From UBA5158 sp040389045 (GTDB lineage: Bacteria > Pseudomonadota > Gammaproteobacteria > DSM-16500), in assembly GCA_040389045.1 (NCBI GenBank), contig JAZKAT010000007.1:62001-126000 (forward strand): a stretch of DNA of 64,000 bases, given 5' to 3'. This document shows, in pieces, positions 8,148 through 16,284 of the stretch; positions within the stretch are counted from its first letter, which is position 1; each line of letters opens with the position of its first letter. The position numbers were made by a program, and so were the translations under genes. A model generated the notes under the pieces. The model was given only the letters and a program-made list of their open reading frames with translations. It had not been told where the DNA came from and searched no databases.

Positions 8148-11100
8148 TTCCTGTATTAATTCTTCTATGACAGTCCCCGGTTTTTCACCCTGATTAGCAC
8201 GGGCAAACAGGCGGGGCCATACTTGTTTGACTGCGTCTTTGCATTCATCGGCAGCATCATCAAGAATACTCTCAATATCATTTTGCAAAGCATCCATGTC
8301 ATCATCATGTTGTTTGCGATTGCGGATGATGTCTAAATCTCTGGATTGTTCTGCTGTACTGTATTGTGCAAACATAGAATAGTTTGCCAATGGGTTGGCG
8401 GCTTTAGCTAACAATTCATTTTGGTTGAGCGCATACATTTGATAGGTGATACCAAACTGGCGATCACGTCCAATACGACCTAGTGCTTGCTCAACGACTC
8501 GGTGCAGGGATTTTTCGGTCACAACAGCATAGTCAATGCCACTAAAGTCGGTCGCACGTCCACCGGCGGCGGTTGAGATGGTAGTCATACCTTTGTCCCC
8601 TGCTCGGCGTTTTAAAAGTTCTTCGCTAGGTCGTAATGACTGTCCTTTTTGATCTCCAGGATGGGTATCATCCAGGATTTGAATTTTATCGACTCCATTT
8701 CTTTCTAAAAAATCATGGAAGCGCTGGCATTCGGCAATCGTTTTAAAGAACAGTATCATGGAGCGGTCCTGCGCTTTTGCTCTGCGTACCGCAATCAATA
8801 ACTGCGCCCAATGTTGGTCTTCTTCAATATAGATAGGGTTAAAATGATAAGAGCGATTATAGACAGTCTGCGCATTAATTTTAGGCCATGCGACGTTTGC
8901 TTCTTTTTCTCTTGCTGATAATTCTCGTTTAGCACGTGGGAATACGATGACGTTATCAACGTTCATAATTTCACAGATCATCTGGCAAACTTCAGGCTCC
9001 CCTAATGTTCCCGTACAACCCGTGCGGGATTTATAACGATTTAAAAAGTTTCTTACATTACCAACGAATAACAGATTGGATAATTCGGTAATTTTAACCA
9101 TTCGTCCTTGTGCCTTTTCAAATGCGCTTACACATTGGTGCACGCCAGAATCCCATTGTGAAACTTGATCTACACGTCCTGTTGTTTCCTTATGAACGAT
9201 ACGGACCACATGATTTGAGTTTTCGGCTACAATCACATAGTCTTCATGCAGTGAAAATGACATCGCAGTGATGGCAGCATTCATCCAGAAATCAAGAGCA
9301 GTATCGGAACCATTGGTATGCCACCAGGTGTTACCCAGTAACTGGGTCTTTAAATACTCACGTTGTTCTGCTTTTTCTTTATAGGTTAAAATCGCTTGGC
9401 CGCGGACAATTTCATTTAACTTAAAGAGAAATTCTTCAAACTCAGGTGATGCCACACGAGCTTGATCAACAATTTTCATGGACATTTTGGCATGCACATC
9501 GATAGCGATATGGTCTAATTCATCGACAATCACACCTTCTGGTTGACGTGGCATCAATGGTGATTCTTCTTTTATTTCCGAGGCTTGCTCACCTTGATAT
9601 TTATTCAGTAATTCCAGTTTAGAACGCATGACACCATTGAAAATATCAACATAAAGAACATCTGCTGAATTTATTTCAGCTGATTGTTGCAGGGCTGCTG
9701 AACATACTTTTAATCCAACTAATTTTGCCAGCGGCTGAGCTGCTTGCGCATCTTCTTCTGCGCGCATTTCCGTGTGAGTAATGACATCTTGTTTTTGGCC
9801 GCTGAGTGCTTTCAAAAAGCTTTGTAATTGGACAATAAATGTTTTACCTTCGCTGGTTTTGAGCTGAGATATCACATCGCCATTCATAGGTGCTAGCACA
9901 GCAATAGCCTGCTCCAGTCTGAGCCATTTTTTACAACCACTTAAACGGAAATAAGCTTCTCTTAACCAGGCAAGACTTTCTCCTAAAGCTTCTGGATTAT
10001 TTTTTAATTTATCACGTAGTGATTGCAGATTATCTTTAAGCGTGGTTGCATCCACTTCATTCAAACTCGGAGCGTAGTCATTTAGAGTGTTGATATTTTT
10101 TTGTAAAAATATTCCTAAAGCTGATTGCTTATCTATATTTAATTTTTCGAATAAAGCCAGCACGTCTTCCTGCGCATAAAGAAATTGCGTAGCATTGCCA
10201 GTTTGATTTTGAGTCAATTCACACAATTGTGATACTTTGGTAATATCTACTTCTTTTTGTGAATATTGTACGGGTGCAAGTTTGGTCGGTAAACTGACGG
10301 CGAATTCACGAAGTTGATTCCAGTGCATGCCGATTTGTGTTTGCATTTCTGCATTATAGGCATCAGTGTCTGGATTAGATTCGTATAAATTTTCCCCTGT
10401 GCGACTTTTCCAAAATTCAAGCGCTTTTCGGACATTCTCCGGATTACAGTTATAAGATATGTAGCATAGAAAAATCCGGCGATAGTGGGCTGCGCTTTTT
10501 TGCTGATCAAATGAAATTTTTAGCATCATGTCATGATTAATTTCATATGAATCACAGCCGGCCATGTCATTATGGAAGAAGCAATATCCTGATTTAATCA
10601 GTTTCAAACCTTCTGCCAAATGATGTACGCCGGCATGATTGAAAAAGTCCATTTGCAGTGAAGAATCCGGGACTAGAGAAATAATATCCATCATGTATTT
10701 CATGTTGCTTAATATATCATTCGCTATTAAAGATACATCGTACTTGACAAAGAACGGCGTAACCTTTGGAATTTTAACATTTCTGTCTTTCATGAATTCA
10801 ATAAAATAAAGGAAACTTTTAACTGATTTCTCGAAGTCTATGCGCAGCCCCGCGTCTCTTTGATCTTGGCCACGGTTTTCCAGTTGTGATTGATAAAAAT
10901 CAAAAAACCAGCTTAGTTCAAAGTCTTGCTGTTCCACGAGGGTAATAAAAGTTTTTATAACCTTGATAAGCTTTCCAACTTCGTTTTCCGTCGTTTTATA
11001 TAAGAGAACATCAGCTAAGCTATTAAATAATGATTCTTCTGCGACATTGGCAGCAATTAGGTTATCGCGGTGTGAGCCTTCCATATAACAGAATATAAAT

Positions 11101-12500
11101 TTATCGGTTATCTTACCTTTAATGATAAATGACCGGCTCTTATTAAGTAACACGCCCAACTCATCTTTCAATAGAGGATCTTTGATATAAGAGAGTTTTG
11201 CTATAAGTGATTCTGTGGTTAATTCCTTAATCATTTTTTCACGATTAACATGATTATTATATTTTTCTTCTCCATCACCATGAAATATTTGTTCATCGCT
11301 ATAGGTTGTCACGTATTGTTTGTTTTGAGCTGGATCAGGTCTAAAGATGTTTTTTGGATCTTTGAGCTGAGCCAAACGCAATTTTTCATCGTAACAAAGC
11401 CAAATAAAGGATGCGCTATCTCTTCCTTGTTTAAGTGACCCTTCTTTTAAGAAAAAACCTAAAGGAAGATGATTAACATCTGGCTGGGTATCCACGGTCA
11501 CACCGTTCATGATAATTTCCATGGCGTTCTTAGTGATACGCAACTCTTTTTTATACTTTTCTTCTAATTGCGATGCGAGGTCACTGATATAGGTGTGACT
11601 ATTTTGACGACCATGTACCAAGCCAGTAAATGCACGAGTTAGAGCATGAATCTTGCCTTGTACTTTAAATTGAGGATGGGAGGCGAAGGGTGCATAATCT
11701 TGGCCAATGGATGCATCCTCTGCTGTATAATTTAGCGCGGTATCATTGTTCACGTGTAACATTAATTCAGCTTCGTGACTATTTTGAACTTGTTGCGCTA
11801 CGCTTTGACTTACTGCGTGATTTTGGTCAACTTGATAGGTTAATCCTGCAGCTTTCGTCCAGTGTTTGAGTTCTTTAGGAATTGGAAGTTTTTCCGAGCC
11901 ACTTTTATCAATCTTGTTTTCAACTTGCATTATTGCGGTATGATCAAATAGGTTATTCAACGTATAGATGCTGTGATCAGGGAGTGCATCTTTGGCAGGA
12001 AGAGAATTATCAGCGCGCATAATATTAACGATGCGTGTATTTTCCCAGATAGATGCATCTGCTTTTCTAACAGCAGGAATAAAATCATATTGATTTCGTT
12101 TAATGAAGCTAGACAATATTCGTTTCCACCAGGACAGTTGCACTTGTTGTTGCGCTGGGATTTGAGGATTTTTTTCTGTTTGTATGGTTTTCCACAAGCT
12201 ATGAATGTTTTTCATGTAATCTTGTGCAACGAATAATGTGTTTTGCCTTCTGTAACTGAAAGAGGTGAAAATGCGTTGGTACCATTTAGGCTGACGATAT
12301 GTTTGCATTAACTGGCTTGCTTGAGTTGCAAGATAGTCTGGCAAGGAAATTTGATTATCAAACCCAAACTGCCAGCACGACAAATCTTCATCGCCGCCAT
12401 TGGCTACAATAAGCCATTTTTTCAATAACGCTTTATTGCCGGAAACCAGGGCTGAGCGAATTCGATTTTGTAAGTACCATCTAGTTATCGATTTAAACAT
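8091..12500 (-). CDS. Giant SecA-like DEAD-domain protein
   Basis: A 1469-residue protein whose C-terminal half resembles the SecA ATPase motor. TSEGKTF (about residue 880) replaces SecA's GEGKT Walker A, DELDHIAID (about 990) replaces DEVD, AAGGRATDFSG matches the SecA AGRGTDI motif, and QALGRIGRDRQFG (about 1340) matches the motif VI arginine finger. The N-terminal 850 residues are unlike SecA, the zinc-binding SecA C-terminus is absent, and a protein-crosslinking domain is not evident. It is therefore not the housekeeping translocase. The ATG follows GGGGAAG. The 3' end lies inside a dispersed palindromic repeat, so the last dozen residues may be acquired. Function unknown; a SecA-derived effector or helicase-like protein is plausible. 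Confidence 0.85.
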   Translation of the reverse strand: MFKSITRWYLQNRIRSALVSGNKALLKKWLIVANGGDEDLSCWQFGFDNQISLPDYLATQASQLMQTYRQPKWYQRIFTSFSYRRQNTLFVAQDYMKNIHSLWKTIQTEKNPQIPAQQQVQLSWWKRILSSFIKRNQYDFIPAVRKADASIWENTRIVNIMRADNSLPAKDALPDHSIYTLNNLFDHTAIMQVENKIDKSGSEKLPIPKELKHWTKAAGLTYQVDQNHAVSQSVAQQVQNSHEAELMLHVNNDTALNYTAEDASIGQDYAPFASHPQFKVQGKIHALTRAFTGLVHGRQNSHTYISDLASQLEEKYKKELRITKNAMEIIMNGVTVDTQPDVNHLPLGFFLKEGSLKQGRDSASFIWLCYDEKLRLAQLKDPKNIFRPDPAQNKQYVTTYSDEQIFHGDGEEKYNNHVNREKMIKELTTESLIAKLSYIKDPLLKDELGVLLNKSRSFIIKGKITDKFIFCYMEGSHRDNLIAANVAEESLFNSLADVLLYKTTENEVGKLIKVIKTFITLVEQQDFELSWFFDFYQSQLENRGQDQRDAGLRIDFEKSVKSFLYFIEFMKDRNVKIPKVTPFFVKYDVSLIANDILSNMKYMMDIISLVPDSSLQMDFFNHAGVHHLAEGLKLIKSGYCFFHNDMAGCDSYEINHDMMLKISFDQQKSAAHYRRIFLCYISYNCNPENVRKALEFWKSRTGENLYESNPDTDAYNAEMQTQIGMHWNQLREFAVSLPTKLAPVQYSQKEVDITKVSQLCELTQNQTGNATQFLYAQEDVLALFEKLNIDKQSALGIFLQKNINTLNDYAPSLNEVDATTLKDNLQSLRDKLKNNPEALGESLAWLREAYFRLSGCKKWLRLEQAIAVLAPMNGDVISQLKTSEGKTFIVQLQSFLKALSGQKQDVITHTEMRAEEDAQAAQPLAKLVGLKVCSAALQQSAEINSADVLYVDIFNGVMRSKLELLNKYQGEQASEIKEESPLMPRQPEGVIVDELDHIAIDVHAKMSMKIVDQARVASPEFEEFLFKLNEIVRGQAILTYKEKAEQREYLKTQLLGNTWWHTNGSDTALDFWMNAAITAMSFSLHEDYVIVAENSNHVVRIVHKETTGRVDQVSQWDSGVHQCVSAFEKAQGRMVKITELSNLLFVGNVRNFLNRYKSRTGCTGTLGEPEVCQMICEIMNVDNVIVFPRAKRELSAREKEANVAWPKINAQTVYNRSYHFNPIYIEEDQHWAQLLIAVRRAKAQDRSMILFFKTIAECQRFHDFLERNGVDKIQILDDTHPGDQKGQSLRPSEELLKRRAGDKGMTTISTAAGGRATDFSGIDYAVVTEKSLHRVVEQALGRIGRDRQFGITYQMYALNQNELLAKAANPLANYSMFAQYSTAEQSRDLDIIRNRKQHDDDMDALQNDIESILDDAADECKDAVKQVWPRLFARANQGEKPGTVIEELIQEQVSSNPNEHVYKAVVLRC

Positions 12501-12678
12501 AACTTCCCCGTAACGAACAAATATTAAACAAGTATATAGAGTTCACATTAAGGATTTATTAAACTGAAAAGAATTAATTATTTATAATAATCATATGTTT
12601 AAAAATAAATCAATATAAGGCTGTATCCTTCTTACTAACCTTGAAGAAGAAGGTTTGTTGGCGTCGCCGGGTACGGTT

Positions 12679-12774
12679 ATGGTGGTCTATCGCCCTACTC
12701 GCCTGCGGTTCTTTTCTATCTACGTCTACGTTTTCGGCAACCTCCACTTTATCATTTAACAATATTTTTAATCC
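12679..12774 (+). pseudogene. Duplicated 5' fragment of the outer-membrane protein gene
   Basis: These 96 bases match 15498-15593 with three mismatches. They encode the same signal peptide and first mature residues (WWSIALLACGSFLSTSTFSA) as the beta-barrel gene at 15484. The homology ends abruptly on both sides. The ORF that carries it (12641-12826) continues into unrelated sequence and stops after 61 codons. This is a truncated paralog or a duplication scar, probably non-functional. Confidence 0.88.
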
Positions 12775-12787
12775 TTCAGTAAGGACA

Positions 12788-12814
12788 CTAATGTCAAGTA
12801 AAATCAGTCAACAT
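12788..12814. repeat. Degraded TGTCAAGTAA repeat, copy 3
   Basis: The 27 bases here keep TGTCAAGTAA and TCAACAT at the same spacing as copies 1 and 2 and match about 22 of 27 positions. No matching right arm is visible. It lies just beyond the gene remnant and upstream of the SecA-like gene. Confidence 0.55.
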
Positions 12815-12875
12815 ATCATCCTATAAAAATGTGAATTATTTACCTTAGGTGTGGCAGTAATTATTTTCTAACGCT

Positions 12876-12884
12876 GCTATAATT
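12876..12884 (+). promoter_or_regulatory. Extended -10 promoter of the spermidine-synthase-like gene
   Basis: TGCTATAAT is a consensus extended -10 element, 34 bases before the ATG at 12919. No good -35 hexamer is visible, as is common for extended -10 promoters. Confidence 0.5.
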
Positions 12885-12918
12885 ATTTGATTGTTATTAT
12901 GAAAGAGGGAGCTTTCTA

Positions 12919-15414
12919 ATGCTAGGGACGCGTAATTCAAACAGTGCCAGTAGTACATGGCAAACCTACGTTCTTGTGGCATGTGTGGCAGCCGCGACCC
13001 TTGGGCTGGAACTGGTTCAAACTCGTATTCTCTCATTTCTTTATCAAAACAATATCGTTTATCTCACGGTAACCATCGTTTTATTAGGTTTTGGTATCTC
13101 GGGCGTTTTCGTAAGCTTATTCGCCTCACGCGCGCAAAACCCACAGCGGGCAATTGCATTATTAACGGCAGCGTTTTTGTTTTCTTCCTTTGCTTGCCTA
13201 GCCTTGGTGAGTCGTATTCCTGAGTATTTTCCCAATGCAAATGTTCTCTATAAATTATTGGGTTCTTATATTATTTTGGTCATTCCATTTCTTTGCAGTG
13301 GTGCTGTGCTTGGCTGGATCTTCATGTTGCAGGCTAAGAATATTAACCGACTGTATTTTGTTGATCTGGTGTTGAGTAGTGGCGCAGTTTTAGCTTTTGT
13401 ATTATTGCTACAACCACTCGGTGCGGAGTGGTTTATCTGGCTATGCAGCACTACTATTTTGGTGGGATTGCTAACTTATAGTTACCAAATTTTACCGGTT
13501 CGCTGGCTAGGCTGTATTACGATAGGCTTTGCGGCAGCTATGTTCTTGTTCACTGCGCATCATCTGCTCGGTAAATATCCCGAAAAATATAAAACGCTAG
13601 GCTATTTTCTTCGTAATTCTCATGCGCTGATTGAAGAAACCAAATGGAACCCACTGACTCGCATAGATATTTTTACTACTCCAAATAGCTTATTCTTTGC
13701 AAAAACTCTTAGCCAGGATGGTGATGCGCCTACTTATCTTTTGGGCCCTAATATTGTGGACTCAAAAATACAAGAATTGAAAGAAATCCCCAACTTTATC
13801 CCCACACCAACATGTCTTATGTATTTTCTTAAAGAAAATCCAGAAAATACGCTGGTAATCGGCGTAGGCGGCGGTGAAGACATAATGAATGCAAAAATCA
13901 TGGGCGCACACTATGTTACTGGCGTGGAAATTAATCCTGTGACCGTCAGCTTGATGAAAGGCCGATATCGTGATTATGTACAGTGGCCAAATTGGCAAGG
14001 GGTAACTTTGGTGAATGCTGAGGGCCGGAACTACGTCCACTCAAAACCCGGCAGCTTCGATACTATTATAATGCGAGGCGTTGATACTTTTTCAGCCTTA
14101 AGCTCAGGAGCTTATGTGCTTTCTGAAAATTATCTTTATACGGTTGAGGCAATGCATGATTACCTCAATGCATTAAAGCCCGATGGGATAATGACAATTG
14201 CTCGCTTGTTGTTCCTAAAGCCACGCGAGAGCTTGCGCTTAACCAGCATTTATCTTCAAGCAGCCAAGGAAATGCAAATCCCATATCCAGAAAAATCGAT
14301 TATGGTAGTCGCAGAAAAAGGCCCTGACCCTAAACTATATTGGGGAATAACCCTCCTTAAGAAAGGCATTTTTACCGAGGCGGAAGTTAATAAAATATTA
14401 GCGCTGCTGGCGGATAAACCTTATTTATCGATGATATATATTCCAAAAGTTTTTCCGGCTGAAGTACAAGCAAATCTTGAAAAAACCGCCGCCGCTAAAG
14501 TTCCTCAATTACAGTTGGCCTCGGCTATGTTTAATCAGTTAATCACTTCTTCAGAGGATGAGCGCGCTAATTTCATTCGTGATTATGAGTTTAGAATTGA
14601 TTCCGTTGTAGATGATAGGCCTTTCTTCTTTGAGAACTATAAAGAAAAAGGCTGGTTTGAATTAGAATCCTTAAGTAATGTAGCAGCACCACGCAAGCCG
14701 ACGGTACTTTATGCATTACTCGCAGCTTGTAGCCTGATATGTCTCAGTTGCATTTTTGTTCCACTGTGGATATTCCAAAAGCGCGGACTCAACACCCCAG
14801 GGGCGCTTCCCTTGTTATGGTTTTTTGGCGCGTTAGGCTTTGGTTTTATGACTTTTGAAATTGGCTCGATGCAGGTAGTGAATGTTTACATCGGTTATCC
14901 AGCCTATTCATTGCCACTAGTATTAGGCGGACTTTTATTTGCTACTGGCCTTGGTAGTATGTTTTCAAATTATTTTACCAAATTGCCAGGGCTACAAATC
15001 ATTACCATTGCTACCATCACCGTGGCCATTAGTATGATTACCTGGCTAGGGTTCGTGCATTTTATAGAGCCTCTTACTATGCAGCTGCCGTTAATCGCTC
15101 GCGCTGCTATCATTTTACTAACGCTTTTCCCTATGGGGATATTGCTAGGCTTCCCCTTTCCAACAGCGGTGCGCGAAACTGAAAAATATTATCCGGGGTT
15201 TATTGCCTGGGCGTGGGGTATTAATGGCATCACCAGCGTGCTCGCCACCGTAACGACAATAATAATTGCTATGAAAATCGGCTTTACCATGGTGATATTT
15301 ATGGCGGCGACGACTTATGTATTGGGGGCGGTTGCCTATTGGAAGTATGCGACAGCTATTCAAAAAAATGCGGTGCTTGCGGAGAATTTGAGTACGGTGG
15401 TACAGATTGATTAA
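12919..15414 (+). CDS. Membrane-embedded spermidine-synthase-like protein
   Basis: An 831-residue protein in three parts: an N-terminal membrane region of about seven helices (residues 13-235), a soluble Rossmann domain of the spermidine synthase/methyltransferase type (about 300-440) and about six more membrane helices (595-815). The Rossmann part shows VIGVGGGEDI, an acidic strand end in GVEINPVTV, and VNAEGRNYV. These are nucleotide-binding features of aminopropyltransferases. Fused membrane forms of this family occur widely in bacteria, and their substrate is usually unknown. The start is supported by AGAGGGA upstream. A monocistronic unit with an extended -10 promoter is likely. Whether it makes polyamines cannot be told. 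Confidence 0.8.
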   Translation: MLGTRNSNSASSTWQTYVLVACVAAATLGLELVQTRILSFLYQNNIVYLTVTIVLLGFGISGVFVSLFASRAQNPQRAIALLTAAFLFSSFACLALVSRIPEYFPNANVLYKLLGSYIILVIPFLCSGAVLGWIFMLQAKNINRLYFVDLVLSSGAVLAFVLLLQPLGAEWFIWLCSTTILVGLLTYSYQILPVRWLGCITIGFAAAMFLFTAHHLLGKYPEKYKTLGYFLRNSHALIEETKWNPLTRIDIFTTPNSLFFAKTLSQDGDAPTYLLGPNIVDSKIQELKEIPNFIPTPTCLMYFLKENPENTLVIGVGGGEDIMNAKIMGAHYVTGVEINPVTVSLMKGRYRDYVQWPNWQGVTLVNAEGRNYVHSKPGSFDTIIMRGVDTFSALSSGAYVLSENYLYTVEAMHDYLNALKPDGIMTIARLLFLKPRESLRLTSIYLQAAKEMQIPYPEKSIMVVAEKGPDPKLYWGITLLKKGIFTEAEVNKILALLADKPYLSMIYIPKVFPAEVQANLEKTAAAKVPQLQLASAMFNQLITSSEDERANFIRDYEFRIDSVVDDRPFFFENYKEKGWFELESLSNVAAPRKPTVLYALLAACSLICLSCIFVPLWIFQKRGLNTPGALPLLWFFGALGFGFMTFEIGSMQVVNVYIGYPAYSLPLVLGGLLFATGLGSMFSNYFTKLPGLQIITIATITVAISMITWLGFVHFIEPLTMQLPLIARAAIILLTLFPMGILLGFPFPTAVRETEKYYPGFIAWAWGINGITSVLATVTTIIIAMKIGFTMVIFMAATTYVLGAVAYWKYATAIQKNAVLAENLSTVVQID

Positions 15415-15483
15415 TATTTTGTATATATTCCACTTCTTGAAACTGCTACGATTCATTTAATTCACCCTAACATGGAAGTTATT

Positions 15484-16272
15484 ATGCGAAATAAACGATG
15501 GTGGTCTATCGCCCTGCTCGCCTGCGGTTCTTTTCTATCTACGTCTACGTTTTCGGCAACTTCCACTTTATCATTTAAAAATATTTTTAATCCGGAAGGG
15601 TGGCGTCCCTTCTTTACAGTAACGGGCGGGGCCGCGATGAATTCTGATGCCGGGGACTCTAAAAATTTTCCCGCGCAAAATGATATTTTCAGTTATTTTA
15701 ATTACACAGCAAATCACCGGACCCAAACGCGATTTATCGGTGGCGGCTTTCTGGGTGCTGAAATTTCATTGTATCCGCTCTGGTCTCTGCAATCAGGCAT
15801 TAGTTATTATCAACCCTCTGCTTTCCATGCCAACGGCACATTAATTCAAGGGACTGATATTGATTCTCAAAATCAGTATCAATATGAATATCTGATCCAA
15901 AGCTATCAATTACTATTTGAAAACAAGTTACTTTATCATTGGCAACGATATTTCCCCTATATTACCGCGGGCTTAGGTGCTGCCTGGAATAATGTGGGAA
16001 GTTTTCAAGCCGATATTCAACCGCCTTTTACTACGTTTAGTAATCAATTTCAAAGTCATAACAATACTTCCTTTAGTTATCTGCTTGGCTTTGGGGTTGA
16101 TGTTGCGGTCACGGATAACTTGCGCTTGGGGATAGGTTATCGTTTCACGGATTTTGGCGCTGCGAATACGGGGACGGCCGTGTTAGCCCAAACCAATACG
16201 AATTATACCTTGAACCAATCGCATCTGTATTCAAATGAAATACTCGGTCAACTCACTGTAGTATTTCCATAA
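15484..16272 (+). CDS. Outer-membrane beta-barrel protein
   Basis: About 262 residues with a typical signal peptide (MRNKRWWSIALLACGSFLST, cleavage near TFSA). The mature part has alternating aromatic/polar strands (FIGGGFLGAEISLYPLWSLQ, YFPYITAGLGAAW, LRLGIGYRFTDFG), as in small 8-strand OmpA/OmpW-like barrels. I chose ATG 15484 over 15472 because GGAAG stands five bases before it and the signal peptide then starts properly. The next gene follows after 12 bases, so the two are probably cotranscribed. A 96-bp copy of the 5' end lies at 12679-12774. Exact family not identified. Confidence 0.8.
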   Translation: MRNKRWWSIALLACGSFLSTSTFSATSTLSFKNIFNPEGWRPFFTVTGGAAMNSDAGDSKNFPAQNDIFSYFNYTANHRTQTRFIGGGFLGAEISLYPLWSLQSGISYYQPSAFHANGTLIQGTDIDSQNQYQYEYLIQSYQLLFENKLLYHWQRYFPYITAGLGAAWNNVGSFQADIQPPFTTFSNQFQSHNNTSFSYLLGFGVDVAVTDNLRLGIGYRFTDFGAANTGTAVLAQTNTNYTLNQSHLYSNEILGQLTVVFP

Positions 16273-16284
16273 AAGGATATCATT

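Larger units (their letters stand above)
12501..12918. other. Intergenic region with gene remnant and repeat remnant
   Basis: This 418-base gap lies between the divergent SecA-like and spermidine-synthase-like genes. It holds the duplicated outer-membrane gene fragment (12679-12774), a degraded TGTCAAGTAA repeat (12788-12814) and an extended -10 promoter (12876-12884). A TATACT box on the minus strand (12532-12537) may serve the SecA-like gene, but it lacks a clear -35. Confidence 0.6.
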
